64,000 nucleotides of DNA from Actinomycetota bacterium (GTDB lineage Bacteria > Actinomycetota > Actinomycetes > S36-B12): positions 1 through 64,000 of the forward strand of contig JAFMFD010000005.1 in assembly GCA_017856385.1 (NCBI GenBank), read 5' to 3'. The notes below the pieces were generated by a model. That model searched no databases. It saw only the letters and a list, made by a program, of their open reading frames with translations, and was not told the origin of the DNA. The first letter of the stretch is position 1; every line of letters begins with the position of its first letter. Below are positions 56,312 through 64,000 of the stretch, one piece after another. A program made the position numbers and the translations under genes.

Positions 56312-57517
56312 CTAGTTGCCGATGGCCTTCTGGAACTCGCGCTCGTACTGCTCGTTCTGCTCGGACGTCAGCGTCATGAAGACATAGGCGTTGGACAGGG
56401 TCTCCTCGTTCGGGAAGATCCACTGGTTGTCGACCAGCGATGGGTCGAGCGCCTCCATGGCCTCCTGCGCGCCCTTCACCGGGCAGATGTACTGGACGTA
56501 TGCCGCCACCTCGGCCGCGACGGCCGGATCGTAGTAGTAGTTCATCGCGAGCTCGGCGTTCTTCTTGTGCTGGGCGAGCGACGGCACGAGCATGTTGTCG
56601 GTCCACAGGGTCGCGCCGGACTCCGGCAGCGCCACGCCGAAGTCCTCTCCCAGCTGGATCATGTCGCCGGACCAGCCGATGACGGCGAGCACATCGCCGG
56701 ACTCGAGGGCCGCGATGTAGTCATTGCCGGTCACCTGACGGATCTGACCGCTGTCGACCTGCTGCGTCAGGTACTCGATGGCCGCGCTGAACTCGTCGTC
56801 CGTGAAGTTGCTGGGGTCGGCGCCCTGGTACGCGAGGATCAGGCCCATCGTGTCGCGCATCTCAGAGAGCACGGTGATCCGACCCTTCAGCGCCGGGTCG
56901 AAGAGCTGGTCGAGCGAGCTCAGCGTGTCGGTTCCCAGCGCGGCCTGGACACCGGCCTTGTTCCAGCCGAGTGCGCCGAAGCCGGACTGCCACGGCAGGC
57001 TGTAGTCGCGGTTCGGGTCGAAGGACACGTTCTGCCAGGCCGGGAGCAGGTTGGCGCGATTCGGGACCAGCTCCCCATTGAGCTTCTGGGCGTAGCCGTT
57101 CTGGATCCACTGCGCGGCCATCCAGTCGGTGAGCACGACGATGTCACGCCCGATGTCCTGACCTTGCTCGAGCTGGGTGCGGACTTTGGCGAAGAACTCG
57201 TTGTTGTCGTTGACGTCCTCGGTGTACGCCACCGTGATACCGGTCTGCTCCTGGAAGGCATCGAGTGACGGCCGCGTACCGGCCTCTTCGTCGATGTCGA
57301 TGTAGAGGGGCCAGTTGGACCAGTTGAGGGTCTTGTCGGTGTCGCTGAGGTCCTCTGCAGCCTGCGGCTCGGCCGAGCTTCCCCCACCGGCGCCACAGGC
57401 GGCCGCAGCCAGCGCTGCGCTGCCGATCCCGGCCGCCTGGAGGAGTCGGCGACGGGAGACGGACGTCGCCATCGTGCCGGCGAGGGTGGCGACGACGTCG
57501 GGGCGCTTGCTGTTCAT
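56312..57517 (-). CDS. potD: Polyamine-binding lipoprotein PotD
   Basis: 401 residues. A Tat-type signal SRRRLLQAAGIGSAALAAAAC ends in a lipobox Cys, so the folded protein is exported and anchored outside. The mature part has WSNWPLYIDIDEEAG and TGITVAYTEDVNDNNEFFAK, typical of PotD/PotF periplasmic-fold binding proteins. GGAGG lies 6 bases before the ATG. Whether it prefers putrescine or spermidine cannot be told. Confidence 0.93.
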   Translation of the reverse strand: MNSKRPDVVATLAGTMATSVSRRRLLQAAGIGSAALAAAACGAGGGSSAEPQAAEDLSDTDKTLNWSNWPLYIDIDEEAGTRPSLDAFQEQTGITVAYTEDVNDNNEFFAKVRTQLEQGQDIGRDIVVLTDWMAAQWIQNGYAQKLNGELVPNRANLLPAWQNVSFDPNRDYSLPWQSGFGALGWNKAGVQAALGTDTLSSLDQLFDPALKGRITVLSEMRDTMGLILAYQGADPSNFTDDEFSAAIEYLTQQVDSGQIRQVTGNDYIAALESGDVLAVIGWSGDMIQLGEDFGVALPESGATLWTDNMLVPSLAQHKKNAELAMNYYYDPAVAAEVAAYVQYICPVKGAQEAMEALDPSLVDNQWIFPNEETLSNAYVFMTLTSEQNEQYEREFQKAIGN

Positions 57518-57579
57518 GCTTCCTCCATTGTTCGCATCCGGGGGCTTGGGTCGAGGACCGGCGTCCAGTCTGCCCTACG

Positions 57580-59064
57580 CTACGCCGGTCCGGTGAAGAT
57601 CGTGCGATGCCACGGCTTGCGCGCCTCGCCGGTGATGTCCAGGCTGACGTGCTTGACCTGCGTGTACTCCTCGAAGGAGTAGGTCGACATGTCCTTGCCG
57701 AAGCCGGACTGCCGGTACCCGCCATGGGGCATCTCGCTGACGATCGGGATGTGGTCGTTGATCCACACGCAGCCGGCCCGGATCTCCCGCTGCGCCCGCA
57801 GGGCCCGGAAGACGTCGCGGGTCCAGGCGGACGCGGCAAGTCCGTAGACGGTGTCGTTGGCGAGGGCCAGGCCCTCATCGTCGGAGTCGAAGGGCAGGAC
57901 GACGAGCACGGGGCCGAAGACCTCGTCACGGACGATTTCGGAGTCCTGGGCGGCGTCGACGACGACGGTCGGCAGGTAGTAGGCCCCGCACGCCAGGTCC
58001 CCGCCCGGGGCGGCGCCGCCCACCAGGACGCGAGCCCCTGCCGCGCGCGCCCGATCGACGAATCCGGCCACCCGCTCGGCCTGCCTCGCGGTGACGAGGG
58101 GGCCGATGTCGGTCGACGGATCGGCCGGCGGCCCCACGCGAACGCCCCCGAACAGGTCCGTCACGCCGTTGACGAAAGCGTCGTAGAGGGGGCGCTGGAC
58201 GTAGGCGCGGGTCGCCGCTGTGCAGTCCTGGCCGGTATTGATGAGCGCTCCGGCAACGGCACCGTGCACGGCTGCCTCGAGGTCGGCGTCGTCGAACACG
58301 ACGAACGGGGCCTTGCCACCGAGCTCGAGGTGCACGCGCTTCACGGTCGCCGTGGCCAGGGACATGACGCGCTTGCCCACCGGGGTCGATCCGGTAAAGG
58401 ACACCATCGCCACGTCCGGATGACTCACGAGCGCCTCGCCTGCCTCCGGCCCGGTGCCCACGACCACGTTCACCACACCCGCCGGCACTCCCGCGGCAGC
58501 GCAGTCCTCGGCCAGCATCACCGTGGTCAGCGGCGTGATCTCCGCCGGCTTGAGCACGATGGTGTTGCCCGCGGCTATGGCCGGCAGTGCCTTCCAGACG
58601 GCCATCTGCAGGGGGTAGTTCCACGGCGCGATGGACCCGACGACGCCGATGGGCTCCCGTCGGATGATCGACGTGTGCGCACCGTCCCACTCGGCAGCGG
58701 CCTTGCCCTCGAGATTCCGCGCCGCACCCGCGAAGAACGCGATGTTGTCGATCGAGCCCGGTACGTCGAAGCCGGACGACAGGCGCAAGGGCTTGCCGGT
58801 CTGCCGCGACTCGATGGCGGCGTACTCGTCGGACCGGCCCGCCATGCGGGCGGCGAGGGCGTGGAGGGCCGCCGAGCGCTCCGCCGGCATCGCTCGCGAC
58901 CACTCCGGGAAGGCGTCCGAGGCGGCCGCGACCGCAGCAGCCACGTCGTCACCGCCGGCCATTTCGAACTCGTCGACCACGGAGCCATCCGCCGGGTCGA
59001 CGACCACGCCGCGCTCCGCCGACGTCCCCGTCCGGGGGACTCCTCCCGCGAAGACCGCGTCCAC
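57580..59064 (-). CDS. Aldehyde dehydrogenase (aminoaldehyde type), copy 1
   Basis: 494 residues. The catalytic Cys lies in NTGQDCTAATRAYV, the general base in LELGGKAPFVVFDDAD, and GSIAPWNYPLQMAVWKALPA is the cofactor-site segment. Closest in style to gamma-aminobutyraldehyde dehydrogenase, oxidising 4-aminobutanal to GABA. It is the second gene of the minus-strand operon with GGGAGG before its GTG. Copy 2 lies directly upstream and is clearly paralogous. Confidence 0.88.
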   Translation of the reverse strand: MDAVFAGGVPRTGTSAERGVVVDPADGSVVDEFEMAGGDDVAAAVAAASDAFPEWSRAMPAERSAALHALAARMAGRSDEYAAIESRQTGKPLRLSSGFDVPGSIDNIAFFAGAARNLEGKAAAEWDGAHTSIIRREPIGVVGSIAPWNYPLQMAVWKALPAIAAGNTIVLKPAEITPLTTVMLAEDCAAAGVPAGVVNVVVGTGPEAGEALVSHPDVAMVSFTGSTPVGKRVMSLATATVKRVHLELGGKAPFVVFDDADLEAAVHGAVAGALINTGQDCTAATRAYVQRPLYDAFVNGVTDLFGGVRVGPPADPSTDIGPLVTARQAERVAGFVDRARAAGARVLVGGAAPGGDLACGAYYLPTVVVDAAQDSEIVRDEVFGPVLVVLPFDSDDEGLALANDTVYGLAASAWTRDVFRALRAQREIRAGCVWINDHIPIVSEMPHGGYRQSGFGKDMSTYSFEEYTQVKHVSLDITGEARKPWHRTIFTGPA

Positions 59065-59090
59065 CCCTGCCTCCCGTGTGCTTGCGCTCG

Positions 59091-60536
59091 TCAGGAGTCG
59101 ATGTTCGCCATAACGTGCTTGATCCGCGTGTAGTCCTCGAACCCGTACATCGACAGGTCCTTGCCGTAGCCACTGTGCTTGAAGCCGCCGTGCGGCATCT
59201 CAGCGACGAGCGGTATATGCGTGTTGATCCACACGCAGCCGAAGTCGAGGTTGCGGGCCATCCGCATGGCCCGACCGAAGTCCTTCGTCCAGACGCTGGA
59301 CGCGAGGCCGTAGTTGACGCCGTTGGCCCAGGCGAGGGCCTGCGCCTCGTCGGAGAACCGCTGGACCGTGATGACCGGGCCGAAGATCTCGTTCTGGATC
59401 ATCTCGTCGTCCTGCTGCAGGCCCGCCACGACCGTGGGCGACACGTAGAAGCCGCGATCGCCCTGGCGACTGCCGCCGGCGACGATCTCCGCGTGCTTGG
59501 GTGTGCGCTCGAGGAACCCGAGCACCCGCTCCATCTGGTGCACGTTGTTGACCGGGGGCACGAGCGCCTCGCCCCCGGGGCCGTCGTCGAACGTGGTCCC
59601 CGTCCCCTTCGCCTGCTCGGCGAGGGCCGCCACGAAGTCGTCGTATATGCGCTCGGAGACGATCATGCGCGTCGCGGCCGTGCAGTCCTGCCCGGCGTTG
59701 AAGTAGCCCGCGACCGCGAGCCACTCGGCTGCCGCCTCCATGTCGGCATCATCGAAGATGACCACCGGTGCCTTTCCGCCGAGCTCGAGGTGGACCCGCT
59801 TGACGTCCCGCGACGCCGACTCGGCGACCTGCATGCCCGCCCGCACCGATCCGGTGATGGAGACCATCTGCGGGATCGGGTTCTCGACGAGCGCGCGGCC
59901 GGTGTCACGGTCGCCGCAGATCACGTTCATGACACCGGGCGGGAGGATCCCTGCATCGGTGATGAGCTCCGCCATGCGCACGGTGGTCACGGGAGTGGTA
60001 TCGCTGGGCTTGACCACCACGGTGTTGCCCGCGGCTATCGCCGGGGCCCACTTCCAGACGGCCATCATCATCGGGTAGTTCCAGGGGGTTACCTGGCCGA
60101 TGACCCCCACCGGCTCGCGGCGGATGATCGACGTGAACCCGCGCATGTACTCACCGGCCGCACGGCCCTCGAGCACGCGCGCCGCCCCGGCGAAGAATCG
60201 GATCTGGTCGATCATCGGCGGGATCTCTTCCGAGGCCGTCACCGCGATCGGCTTGCCGGTGTTCTCGCTCTCGAGGGCCACGAGCTCGTCGGCGTGCGCC
60301 TGCAGCACGTCCGCGATGCCGAGCAGGGCCGCCTGCCGCTCCGAGGGCGTGCTGTCGCGCCATCCCGCGAATGCGCGCTCTGCGGCGGCGAAGGCCGCGT
60401 CGACATCGGCCCCGTCCGAGACGGCAGCCTGCGCGAACACCTCGCCTGTCGAGGGGTTGACCAGATCGCTGGTGCGCCCGCTGGCGGACGGCACCCGCTC
60501 GCCATCGATGAGATTGCTGATGACGCGGCTTGCCAT
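59091..60536 (-). CDS. Aldehyde dehydrogenase (aminoaldehyde type), copy 2
   Basis: 481 residues. NAGQDCTAATRMIV holds the catalytic Cys and LELGGKAPVVIFDDAD the base region; VTPWNYPMMMAVWKWAPAIA is close to 4-aminobutanal and gamma-glutamyl-aminobutanal dehydrogenases. It heads the minus-strand operon and diverges from the Lrp gene. GGGAGG precedes the ATG. A longer frame upstream overlaps the Lrp gene and is rejected. Having two ALDHs may cover two aldehydes, for example from putrescine and spermidine, or one may oxidise succinate semialdehyde. Confidence 0.88.
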   Translation of the reverse strand: MASRVISNLIDGERVPSASGRTSDLVNPSTGEVFAQAAVSDGADVDAAFAAAERAFAGWRDSTPSERQAALLGIADVLQAHADELVALESENTGKPIAVTASEEIPPMIDQIRFFAGAARVLEGRAAGEYMRGFTSIIRREPVGVIGQVTPWNYPMMMAVWKWAPAIAAGNTVVVKPSDTTPVTTVRMAELITDAGILPPGVMNVICGDRDTGRALVENPIPQMVSITGSVRAGMQVAESASRDVKRVHLELGGKAPVVIFDDADMEAAAEWLAVAGYFNAGQDCTAATRMIVSERIYDDFVAALAEQAKGTGTTFDDGPGGEALVPPVNNVHQMERVLGFLERTPKHAEIVAGGSRQGDRGFYVSPTVVAGLQQDDEMIQNEIFGPVITVQRFSDEAQALAWANGVNYGLASSVWTKDFGRAMRMARNLDFGCVWINTHIPLVAEMPHGGFKHSGYGKDLSMYGFEDYTRIKHVMANIDS

Positions 60537-60612
60537 GGAGACCTCCCGATGAGACGACGACCGGCACACAGATCGTTGCGCTTTGCGGGCCGATTGACCA
60601 GACACTATGCGG

Positions 60613-60645
60613 ATTCCGTCGCGAATATGGTGCCATTCCGCGAAT
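60613..60645. promoter_or_regulatory. Paired repeats in the Lrp/ALDH divergent promoter
   Basis: ATTCCGTCGCGAAT at 60613-60626 and ATTCCGCGAAT at 60635-60645 are pseudo-palindromes spaced 22 bases apart start to start, about two helical turns. The region is AT-rich for this genome. They suit an Lrp/AsnC operator; a TATGGT within (60625-60630) could be the Lrp gene -10. Confidence 0.5.
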
Positions 60646-60686
60646 TTCGCTTGATCCCGGCTCCCGTCCTGCGCCACCATGGCCCC

Positions 60687-61157
60687 ATGGCCCCGCGCGA
60701 GCGTTCCCCGATCGCGCTGGACGATACCTCCAAGGCGATCATCGAGCAGCTCCAGCAGGACGGCCGTCGGCCCTACGCGACGATCGGCCGGGCCGTGGGG
60801 CTGTCCGAGGCCGCCGTGCGCCAGCGCGTCCAGCGCCTCCAGGAGGCCGGCGTCATGCAGATCGTCGCGGTCACCGATCCCGTGCAGGTGGGGTTCGCGC
60901 GCTCGGCCATGATCGGGATTCGCGTGCAGGGCGACGCCGAGGCCGTGGCCGAGCAGATGGAGCGGATGCCCGAGGTCGACTACCTGGTGGTGTGCGCGGG
61001 CAGCTTCGACATCCTCGCGGAGATCGTCGCCGAGGACGACGACCACCTCCTCGACGTCGTCAACCGTCGCATCCGCGGTATCCCCGACGTACAGTCGACC
61101 GAGACGTTCGTCTACCTGAAACTGCGCAAGCAGATCTACACCTGGGGAACGCGGTAG
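60687..61157 (+). CDS. Lrp/AsnC family transcriptional regulator
   Basis: 156 residues. The N-terminal HTH (IIEQLQQDGRRPYATIGRAV; SEAAVRQRVQRLQEAGVM) is followed by the RAM ligand domain from about 75. It probably senses an amino acid or polyamine product and controls the aminotransferase downstream and the ALDH operon across the divergence. The ATG is taken because the domain starts right after it; the frame upstream is antisense shadow. Confidence 0.92.
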   Translation: MAPRERSPIALDDTSKAIIEQLQQDGRRPYATIGRAVGLSEAAVRQRVQRLQEAGVMQIVAVTDPVQVGFARSAMIGIRVQGDAEAVAEQMERMPEVDYLVVCAGSFDILAEIVAEDDDHLLDVVNRRIRGIPDVQSTETFVYLKLRKQIYTWGTR

Positions 61158-61168
61158 GTGATGACCTC

Positions 61169-62569
61169 GTGACGACGACACCGCAGGACGTGACCGAGCC
61201 CGGGGCGGATCCGTGGGCTCGACGCGCGCAGGAGCACCTGTGGATGCCGTTCACCCGCCACTCCGTCTACGAGGGTGGCGGCCACGTGCCCGTCATCGTC
61301 CGTGGCGAGGGCGCCTACGTGTGGGACGACCGCGGGCGTCGCTACCTGGACGGCCTGGCCGGGTTGTTCACCGTGCAGCTCGGACACGGGCGCACCGAGA
61401 TCGGCGAGGCGATGGCCCGACAGGCCACGGAGCTCGGCTATTTCCCCATCTGGTCGTACGCGCATCCGCGGGCCATCGAGCTGGCTGAGCGCCTTGCGCA
61501 CCTGGCACCTGGCGACCTCAACCGGGTGTTCTTCACCAGTGGCGGGGGCGAGGCGGTCGAGTCGGCATGGAAGCTGGCCAAGCAGTACTTCCGCATCACC
61601 GGCCAGCCAACCAGGCACAAGGTCATCTCGCGTGCCGTGGCGTACCACGGCACGCCGCAGGGTGCTCTGTCGATCACCGGTATCCCCGAGGCCAAGGCTC
61701 CGTTCGAGCCGCTGGTCCCCAGCACTGCCCACGTGCCCAACACGAACATCTACCGAGCTCCGGACGGTCTTCGCGATGATGAGAAGGCGTTCGGACGCTG
61801 GGCGGCGGACCGAATCGCGGAGGCCATCAGGTTCGAGGGTCCGAGCACCGTTGCCGCCGTGTTCCTCGAGCCGGTGCAGAACGGCGGAGGATGCTTCCCT
61901 CCCCCGCCCGGCTACCTCGAGCGCGTGCGCGAGATCTGCGACGAGTACGGCGTGCTGCTGGTCGCGGACGAGACGATCACGGCTTTCGGCCGGATCGGCG
62001 ACACTTTCGCGATGTCGCGGTTCGGCGTCACGCCTGACATCATCACGTGCGCCAAGGGCATGACCTCCGGCTACTGCCCGATGGGCGCCATGATCTGCAG
62101 TGATCGGCTCTTCGAGCCCTTCCGCAAGGGCAGTGCCACCTTCCTGCACGGCTTCACGTGGTCCGGTCACCCGGTGGGAGCGGCCGCCGCCCTCGCCACT
62201 CTCGACATCTTCGAGCGCGAGGGGATCCATGCGCACGTGCGCGAGCACGAGGAGCAGTTCCGCCAGACCCTCGAGCGGCTGCGCGACCTGCCGATCGTCG
62301 GCGACGTGCGCGGTGCGGGGTACTTCTACGGGATCGAACTCGTCCAGGACCGCGCAACACGCCAGACGCTGTCCAACGAGCAGGCCGAGCGCGTGCTGCG
62401 CGGATACCTGTCGACCGCCCTGTTCGACCATGGGCTGTACTGCCGGGCCGACGACCGAGGGGATCCGGTGGTCCAGCTGGCCCCGCCGCTGATCATCGGC
62501 CCCCCGGAGTTCGACGAGATCGAGCAGATCCTCCGTACCGTGCTGACCGAGGCCTGGAGCCGACTGTGA
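61169..62569 (+). CDS. Class III aminotransferase, putrescine/diamine type
   Basis: 466 residues, PLP fold type I. HLWMPFTRHSVYEGGG at the start, VLLVADETITAFGRIG and the lysine in ITCAKGMTSGYCPMGA fit the SpuC/putrescine--pyruvate and omega-amino acid transaminase group. It would convert putrescine to 4-aminobutanal. It follows the Lrp gene by 11 bases, and its stop overlaps the next gene (GTGA). Beta-alanine or another omega-amino acid is a possible alternative substrate. Confidence 0.85.
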   Translation: MTTTPQDVTEPGADPWARRAQEHLWMPFTRHSVYEGGGHVPVIVRGEGAYVWDDRGRRYLDGLAGLFTVQLGHGRTEIGEAMARQATELGYFPIWSYAHPRAIELAERLAHLAPGDLNRVFFTSGGGEAVESAWKLAKQYFRITGQPTRHKVISRAVAYHGTPQGALSITGIPEAKAPFEPLVPSTAHVPNTNIYRAPDGLRDDEKAFGRWAADRIAEAIRFEGPSTVAAVFLEPVQNGGGCFPPPPGYLERVREICDEYGVLLVADETITAFGRIGDTFAMSRFGVTPDIITCAKGMTSGYCPMGAMICSDRLFEPFRKGSATFLHGFTWSGHPVGAAAALATLDIFEREGIHAHVREHEEQFRQTLERLRDLPIVGDVRGAGYFYGIELVQDRATRQTLSNEQAERVLRGYLSTALFDHGLYCRADDRGDPVVQLAPPLIIGPPEFDEIEQILRTVLTEAWSRL

Positions 62570-63237
62570 CCGATCGACCGCACTCCCCCGCCGATTCCGA
62601 CCGGACCAGGATCCGGCGCATCCCCGAAAACGCCGTCCACGATCGCGCCACTCTCGACGCGGTGCTCGACGCTGGCCTCGTTGCACACGTGTCGGTGGTG
62701 TCGGGCGAACAGCCCTTCGTCCTGCCCGTCGCCTACGCACGTCGCGATGATGAGGTGCTGTTCCACGGCAGCAGCGGCTCGCGTCTGTTCCGCACCCTCG
62801 CCGAGGGACAGCCCACCTGCCTGACGGTCACCCTCCTCGACGGGCTCGTCCTCGCCCGCAGCGCCTTCCACTCGAGCATGCACTACCGCTCGGCGATGGT
62901 CCTCGGCGTCGCGCGGCGCCTGACCGGGGAGGACGAGCTGGACGGCCTGCGGGTCGTGACCGAGCACCTGCTGCCCGGACGCTGGGACGACTGTCGGCAG
63001 CCGACCGCCAAGGAGCGCGCGGCCACCATCCTCCTGTCCCTCCCCCTGGAGGAGTGGTCGCTCAAGATCGGCACCGGAGATCCGCAGGACGACGAGGAGG
63101 ACATCACCGACGCGCCCTACTCAGGCATCTGGGCAGGCAGCGTCCCCATCCGGGAGAGTTTCGGGACCCCGGCCCGATCAGCCGACTGCCCGCCGGAGAT
63201 CCCGCTGCCCGAGTACGTGCAGCGTTGGCGTCGATGA
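62566..63237 (+). CDS. FMN-binding split-barrel protein (PNPOx/NimA-like)
   Basis: 223 residues. RRIPENAVHDRATLDAVLDA then VVSGEQPFVLPVAYARRDDE and FHGSSGSRLFRTLAEG are the pyridoxamine-oxidase-like / nitroimidazole-reductase (PF12900-type) signature. The chemistry in a polyamine operon is not known; a flavin or PLP-handling role is possible. It overlaps the aminotransferase (GTGA) and the following oxidase (ATGA), so all three are coupled. Confidence 0.8.
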   Translation: MTDRPHSPADSDRTRIRRIPENAVHDRATLDAVLDAGLVAHVSVVSGEQPFVLPVAYARRDDEVLFHGSSGSRLFRTLAEGQPTCLTVTLLDGLVLARSAFHSSMHYRSAMVLGVARRLTGEDELDGLRVVTEHLLPGRWDDCRQPTAKERAATILLSLPLEEWSLKIGTGDPQDDEEDITDAPYSGIWAGSVPIRESFGTPARSADCPPEIPLPEYVQRWRR

Positions 63238-64000
63238 GCGCTGACCACCGCCGCCTGTCCCTGTGGTGGGACGGCCTTCCGCCGGACCTGCGGCGCCCAC
63301 TGGGATCGCCCCTGCCCGGACCGGCGACGTTCGACGTGGCCATCGTCGGTGCGGGCTTCACCGGACTGTGGACCGCGTACTACCTCGCGCGACGCGATCC
63401 ATCGCTGCGCATCGTGGTCCTGGAGGCGGAGGTCGCGGGGTTCGGTGCATCGGGGCGCAACGGGGGGTGGGCGTCGGCCCTCTTCCCCGCATCACTGGAG
63501 GCGCTTGCCCGCGCGACGTCCCGCGACGACGCCACTCGCATGAAGCGCGCGATGATCACCTCGATCGACGAGATCGACCGGGTCGCGCGCAGTGAGGGAT
63601 GGGACATCGGCTGGGCCAGGGGCGGGACGGTCATCGCTGCCCGCACTCCGCTGCAGCTGCGGTCCGCGCGCGACGAGGTCGCGAATGCGCGCTCATGGGG
63701 CTTCGGCCCCGATGACCTGTGCCTCCTCGACCGCGCGGAGACCCAGGCGCGCCTGGGTGCCACGGACGTGCTGGGCGGTACCTATACACCCCACTGTGCG
63801 GCCATCGACCCCGCACGCCTCGTCAGGAGCCTCGCCGGAGCGGTCGCGCGCTCGGGCGTGAGCCTGCACGAGCACACGCGGGTGCAGGCCATCGAGCCGG
63901 GCATCGTGCGCACCGACCTGGGCGACGTGCGGGCCGAGGTGGTGGTCCGTGCCACCGAGGGCTACACCCGGAGCCTGGCCGGTCACGTGCGCACTCTGGC
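63234..64000 (+). CDS. FAD-dependent amine oxidoreductase, N-terminal part (cut by window end)
   Basis: The first 255 residues are visible and the frame is open at the window end. VAIVGAGFTGLWTAYYLARR is the FAD motif and FGASGRNGGWASALFP the flavin loop, both alike in the oxidase at 51889-53307, so the two are paralogues of the DAO family. The ATG overlaps the preceding stop (ATGA). It probably oxidises an amine made or imported by this cluster; the substrate is unknown. Confidence 0.87.
   Translation, partial: MSADHRRLSLWWDGLPPDLRRPLGSPLPGPATFDVAIVGAGFTGLWTAYYLARRDPSLRIVVLEAEVAGFGASGRNGGWASALFPASLEALARATSRDDATRMKRAMITSIDEIDRVARSEGWDIGWARGGTVIAARTPLQLRSARDEVANARSWGFGPDDLCLLDRAETQARLGATDVLGGTYTPHCAAIDPARLVRSLAGAVARSGVSLHEHTRVQAIEPGIVRTDLGDVRAEVVVRATEGYTRSLAGHVRTL

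Overview
The window is about 64 kb of chromosome from a high-GC actinobacterium (Actinomycetota). The gene order miaA-miaB-recX-recA-DUF3046-clgR-cinA-pgsA-rimO-ftsK-rnj-dapA-thyX-dapB-M16 peptidase-pnp-rpsO-ribF-truB-rbfA-infB-ylxR-nusA-rimP-proS-ispG-rseP-dxr is the conserved backbone known from mycobacteria, streptomycetes and their relatives. GTG starts, 4-base GTGA/ATGA overlaps, thyX in place of thyA, a ClgR-type regulator and a PafBC-type recA promoter all fit this. I cannot name a genus. No tRNA, rRNA, CRISPR, insertion sequence or prophage gene was recognised, and no gene-free stretch exceeds about 205 bases.

Layout. 1-9.9 kb: a truncated PIG-L deacetylase, miaA/miaB, a GNAT enzyme, a small lipoprotein, a DHA2-type MFS exporter and an MMPL exporter with a divergent TetR regulator, then recX/recA. 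10-12.6 kb: recA control sites, an MFS protein and a sulfotransferase-like gene inserted between recA and DUF3046, then clgR. 12.6-26 kb: cinA, pgsA, rimO, an orphan HTH protein, ftsK, rnj, dapA, thyX, a GNAT, azlCD, a PH-like membrane protein, dapB and an M16 peptidase. 26-37 kb: pnp, rpsO, ribF, truB, rbfA, infB, ylxR, nusA, rimP. 37-46 kb: lipoprotein/DUF4439, TauE/SafE, HAD, proS, GNAT, ispG, rseP, dxr.

46-64 kb is accessory in character and is a polyamine/GABA utilisation island. A PucR regulator diverges from gabT. A nine-gene minus-strand series runs ALDH, ALDH, potD, potA, potB, potC, FAD amine oxidase, agmatinase/ureohydrolase, saccharopine-dehydrogenase-like protein. A divergent plus-strand series runs Lrp/AsnC regulator, class III aminotransferase, FMN split-barrel protein, and a second FAD oxidase cut by the window edge. 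A likely route is uptake by PotABCD, deamination by aminotransferase or oxidase to an aminoaldehyde, oxidation by an ALDH to GABA, and transamination by GabT. The saccharopine-dehydrogenase-like protein and the split-barrel protein have no assigned step.

Control signals form a coherent picture. Some seventeen genes have a TANNNT or near-TANNNT -10 box exactly 6-7 bases before their ATG/GTG, which predicts widespread leaderless transcripts and fixes several start codons (for example proS, thyX, dapA). Other signals are a PafBC-type promoter plus an SOS box for recA, an inverted repeat across the MMPL promoter, palindromes at clgR and pucR/gabT, and paired repeats at the Lrp/ALDH divergence. 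All functional statements are inferred from reading translations and motifs; no database search was run.
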